NCBI GenBank assembly: GCA_041600415.1
Contig: JBFIKF010000010.1
Span: forward strand, 1-42,526
DNA length: 42,526 nucleotides
Source: JBFJKD01 sp041600415
Lineage (GTDB): Bacteria > Pseudomonadota > Gammaproteobacteria > Pseudomonadales > Porticoccaceae
Reading direction: 5' to 3'
In this document: piece after piece, positions 41,036-42,526 of the stretch
How the letters are laid out: every line of letters starts with the position of its first letter
Position numbering within the stretch: position 1 is the stretch's first letter
Program-made: the position numbers and the translations under genes
Notes under the pieces: model-generated
Seen by the model: the letters and a program-made list of their open reading frames with translations, nothing else
Told to the model about the DNA's origin: nothing
Databases searched by the model: none

Positions 41036-42214
41036 ATGAATGATCCAGTAGTAATAGTGGGTATGGCACGTACGCCGATGGGCGGCATGATGGGTGAGTT
41101 GTCCGGGGTAGCCGTCCCTGAACTTGGGGCCACGGCGATCGCCGCGGCGTTGGCGCGGGCAAATATTGCCGCCGCGGATGTTGGCGAAGTGCTCATGGGT
41201 TGCGTGCTCCCTGCTGGAGTCGGCCAGTCACCCGCCCGGCAGGCGTCACTGGGCGCGGGGCTACCGGTTGGGACCGGTACGACCACGGTGAATAAAATGT
41301 GTGGTTCGGGCATGAAAACCGTGATGATGGCCTGCGATACGCTGGCTGCCGGGCAAACCGATATTGTTGTCGCCGGTGGCATGGAAAGTATGAGTAACGC
41401 CCCGTATTTATTGTCGAAGGCCCGGGGCGGTTACCGCCTTGGTCATGGCGAGGTTCTCGATCATATGTTTACAGATGGTCTGCAGGACGCATACAGCGGC
41501 GGACTGATGGGCAGTTTTGCAGAACAGTGTGCCGACAAATATACGTTTACCCGCGAACAGCAGGACGCCTACGCCATTGAGTCTCTGCGGCGCGCGAATG
41601 CGGCGATAGTAGACGGTAAGTTTAAAACTGAAATAGCCCCCGTCACGGTCAAGAACCGGGGCGGCGAAACCGTGGTGGATACCGATGAACAACCAGGCAA
41701 CGCCCGACCGGACAAAATTCCCAATTTAAAACCGGCGTTTAAAAAAGATGGCACCGTGACGGCTGCCAACGCCAGTTCGATTTCCGATGGGGCCGCGGCG
41801 CTGGTATTAATGCGTCACAGCGAAGCGACCAAACGGGGTTTGCAGCCCCTGGCGACGGTTTGTGGATATACCCAGTTCGCCCGCGAGCCGGAGTGGTTTA
41901 CCACCGCGCCGGTGGGCGCCCTGCAATTACTGTTCGAGAAAACGGGTTGGTCCGTGGCGGATGTGGATCTTTTTGAGATCAATGAAGCATTTGCGGTGGT
42001 GCCGCTGGCGGCCATGCACGAACTCGATTTACCCCACGCCAAAGTCAACGTGCATGGCGGTGCCTGTGCGCTGGGTCATCCGTTGGGCGCCAGCGGTGCG
42101 CGAATTATCGTAACATTGTTGGCGGCCCTGCAAACCTATGGCAAAAAGAAAGGCGTCGCCAGCTTGTGTATTGGCGGCGGTGAGGCAACGGCAATTGCGT
42201 TAGAGTTGTGTTAA
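41036..42214 (+). CDS. Acetyl-CoA C-acetyltransferase (thiolase)
   Basis: A 392-residue thiolase. The acyl-carrying Cys is C89 in VNKMCGSGMKTVMMA, the base residues are H348 in GHPLGASG and C378 in LCIGGGEATA, the same positions as in the Zoogloea biosynthetic enzyme. It joins or splits acetoacetyl-CoA and may supply polyhydroxybutyrate synthesis or end fatty-acid and aromatic breakdown. No phaB or phaC gene is adjacent, so phaA/atoB is not assigned. GAGGAAACC lies before ATG 41036. A bidirectional terminator follows. Confidence 0.95.
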   Translation: MNDPVVIVGMARTPMGGMMGELSGVAVPELGATAIAAALARANIAAADVGEVLMGCVLPAGVGQSPARQASLGAGLPVGTGTTTVNKMCGSGMKTVMMACDTLAAGQTDIVVAGGMESMSNAPYLLSKARGGYRLGHGEVLDHMFTDGLQDAYSGGLMGSFAEQCADKYTFTREQQDAYAIESLRRANAAIVDGKFKTEIAPVTVKNRGGETVVDTDEQPGNARPDKIPNLKPAFKKDGTVTAANASSISDGAAALVLMRHSEATKRGLQPLATVCGYTQFAREPEWFTTAPVGALQLLFEKTGWSVADVDLFEINEAFAVVPLAAMHELDLPHAKVNVHGGACALGHPLGASGARIIVTLLAALQTYGKKKGVASLCIGGGEATAIALELC

Positions 42215-42235
42215 AACGATGTCCGGCGTACTTAT

Positions 42236-42264
42236 AAAAAACCCCGGCCAGGCCGGGGTTTTTT
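42236..42264. terminator. Bidirectional terminator between thiolase and dioxygenase genes
   Basis: AAAAACCCCGG and CCGGGGTTTTT form an 11-bp stem around a five-base CCAGG loop, with A runs on the left and T runs on the right. It serves the plus-strand thiolase and the convergent minus-strand dioxygenase gene. Confidence 0.92.
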
Positions 42265-42304
42265 ATAGGCGCATTCAGAGATTTTTAGCGATTGTAACGT
42301 ATAC

Positions 42305-42526
42305 CTAGAGATACACATTCAGACTCTTGTTCATAAAAATATTCTGGTCGAGAATAATTTTACGTTTTGCGAGTTTTAATACTCCCTGCACACGGCGGAG
42401 GATGTCCTCGCGATGGCCAACCATGGTGTGTTCCTCGTCCTCGTTCATATTGCGGTGCACCGTCACCAGGGAATAGACCCGAAATTCCTCGGGGTTTTCC
42501 GTGAGTTCCACTTCGATATTGGTCAC
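42305..42526 (-). CDS. Ring-hydroxylating dioxygenase beta subunit, C-terminal part
   Basis: A minus-strand frame enters from the right edge and ends at TAG 42305-42307, giving the last 73 residues. The sequence VYSLVTVHRNMNEDEEHTMV, then GHREDILRRVQGVLKLAKRK and LDQNIFMNKSLNVYL, matches the end of aromatic-ring-hydroxylating dioxygenase small subunits (cystatin-like fold, typically ending L-S-V-F-F). These subunits pair with a Rieske alpha subunit to start aromatic degradation. The substrate cannot be told from the fragment, and the alpha subunit should lie beyond the window. The GTG at 42524-42526 is an internal codon, not the start. Confidence 0.8.
   Translation of the reverse strand: MTNIEVELTENPEEFRVYSLVTVHRNMNEDEEHTMVGHREDILRRVQGVLKLAKRKIILDQNIFMNKSLNVYL

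Noticed and set aside
42315..42325. The 11-mer ACATTCAGACT occurs at both ends of the window (1-11 and 42315-42325)
   Set aside because: Flanking sequences differ completely and the match is short, so it is treated as coincidence and not as a terminal repeat or attachment site.

Overview
The window is chromosomal DNA of a gammaproteobacterium. It carries classic gammaproteobacterial gene blocks in the expected order: yrbG-kdsD-kdsC-lptCAB-rpoN-hpf-ptsN-rapZ-ptsO, ibaG-murA-hisGDC, a degS/algW-type protease near zapG and zapE, rplM-rpsI, petA with a petBC fusion, and sspA-sspB. The split adenosylcobalamin ribonucleotide reductase (nrdJa/nrdJb), known from Pseudomonas, and the beta-ketothiolase and ring-hydroxylating-oxygenase edges suggest a free-living aerobic, probably marine or environmental relative of the Pseudomonadales/Cellvibrionales. 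That placement is inference; no rRNA is present to fix it. No tRNA, rRNA, CRISPR array, IS element or prophage was seen.

Region 1 (1-9463) is the accessory part. After the tail of an unidentified gene and a leader with three 11-bp tandem repeats comes a DUF1302-type outer-membrane protein closed by a strong terminator. Then follows a compact co-directional cluster: an ExbB/TolQ-like protein, two ExbD/TolR-like proteins (the second with Asn in place of the proton-carrying Asp), a membrane-anchored proline-rich von Willebrand A protein placed where TonB would be expected, a large exported repeat protein, a Tat-signal DUF1329 protein and an exported Dabb-domain protein. This is the best candidate here for an undescribed system: an Exb/Tol-type proton motor driving a vWA protein, linked to the DUF1302/DUF1329 outer-membrane pair.

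Region 2 (9464-16638) holds nrdJa-nrdJb, then on the minus strand an FAD-linked hydroxyacid dehydrogenase, an enoyl-CoA hydratase, darP and mgtE. Region 3 (16815-24796, minus strand) is the nitrogen-PTS, sigma-54, LPS-transport and Kdo-synthesis operon. Divergent from it, region 4 (25036-30388) has mlaC, ibaG, murA and hisGDC; mlaF, mlaE and mlaD, usually found exactly here, are missing, and so is mlaB.

Region 5 (30483-36838) has a DegS/AlgW-like protease, a single-subunit ATP sulfurylase, zapG, a small alpha/beta hydrolase, zapE and rplM-rpsI, with a 36-bp perfect palindrome at the zapE stop codon. Region 6 (37006-42526) has petA, a fused cytochrome b-cytochrome c1 gene, sspAB, an acetyl-CoA acetyltransferase and, at the right edge on the minus strand, the end of a ring-hydroxylating dioxygenase beta subunit. 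All gaps between genes are under 300 bases.
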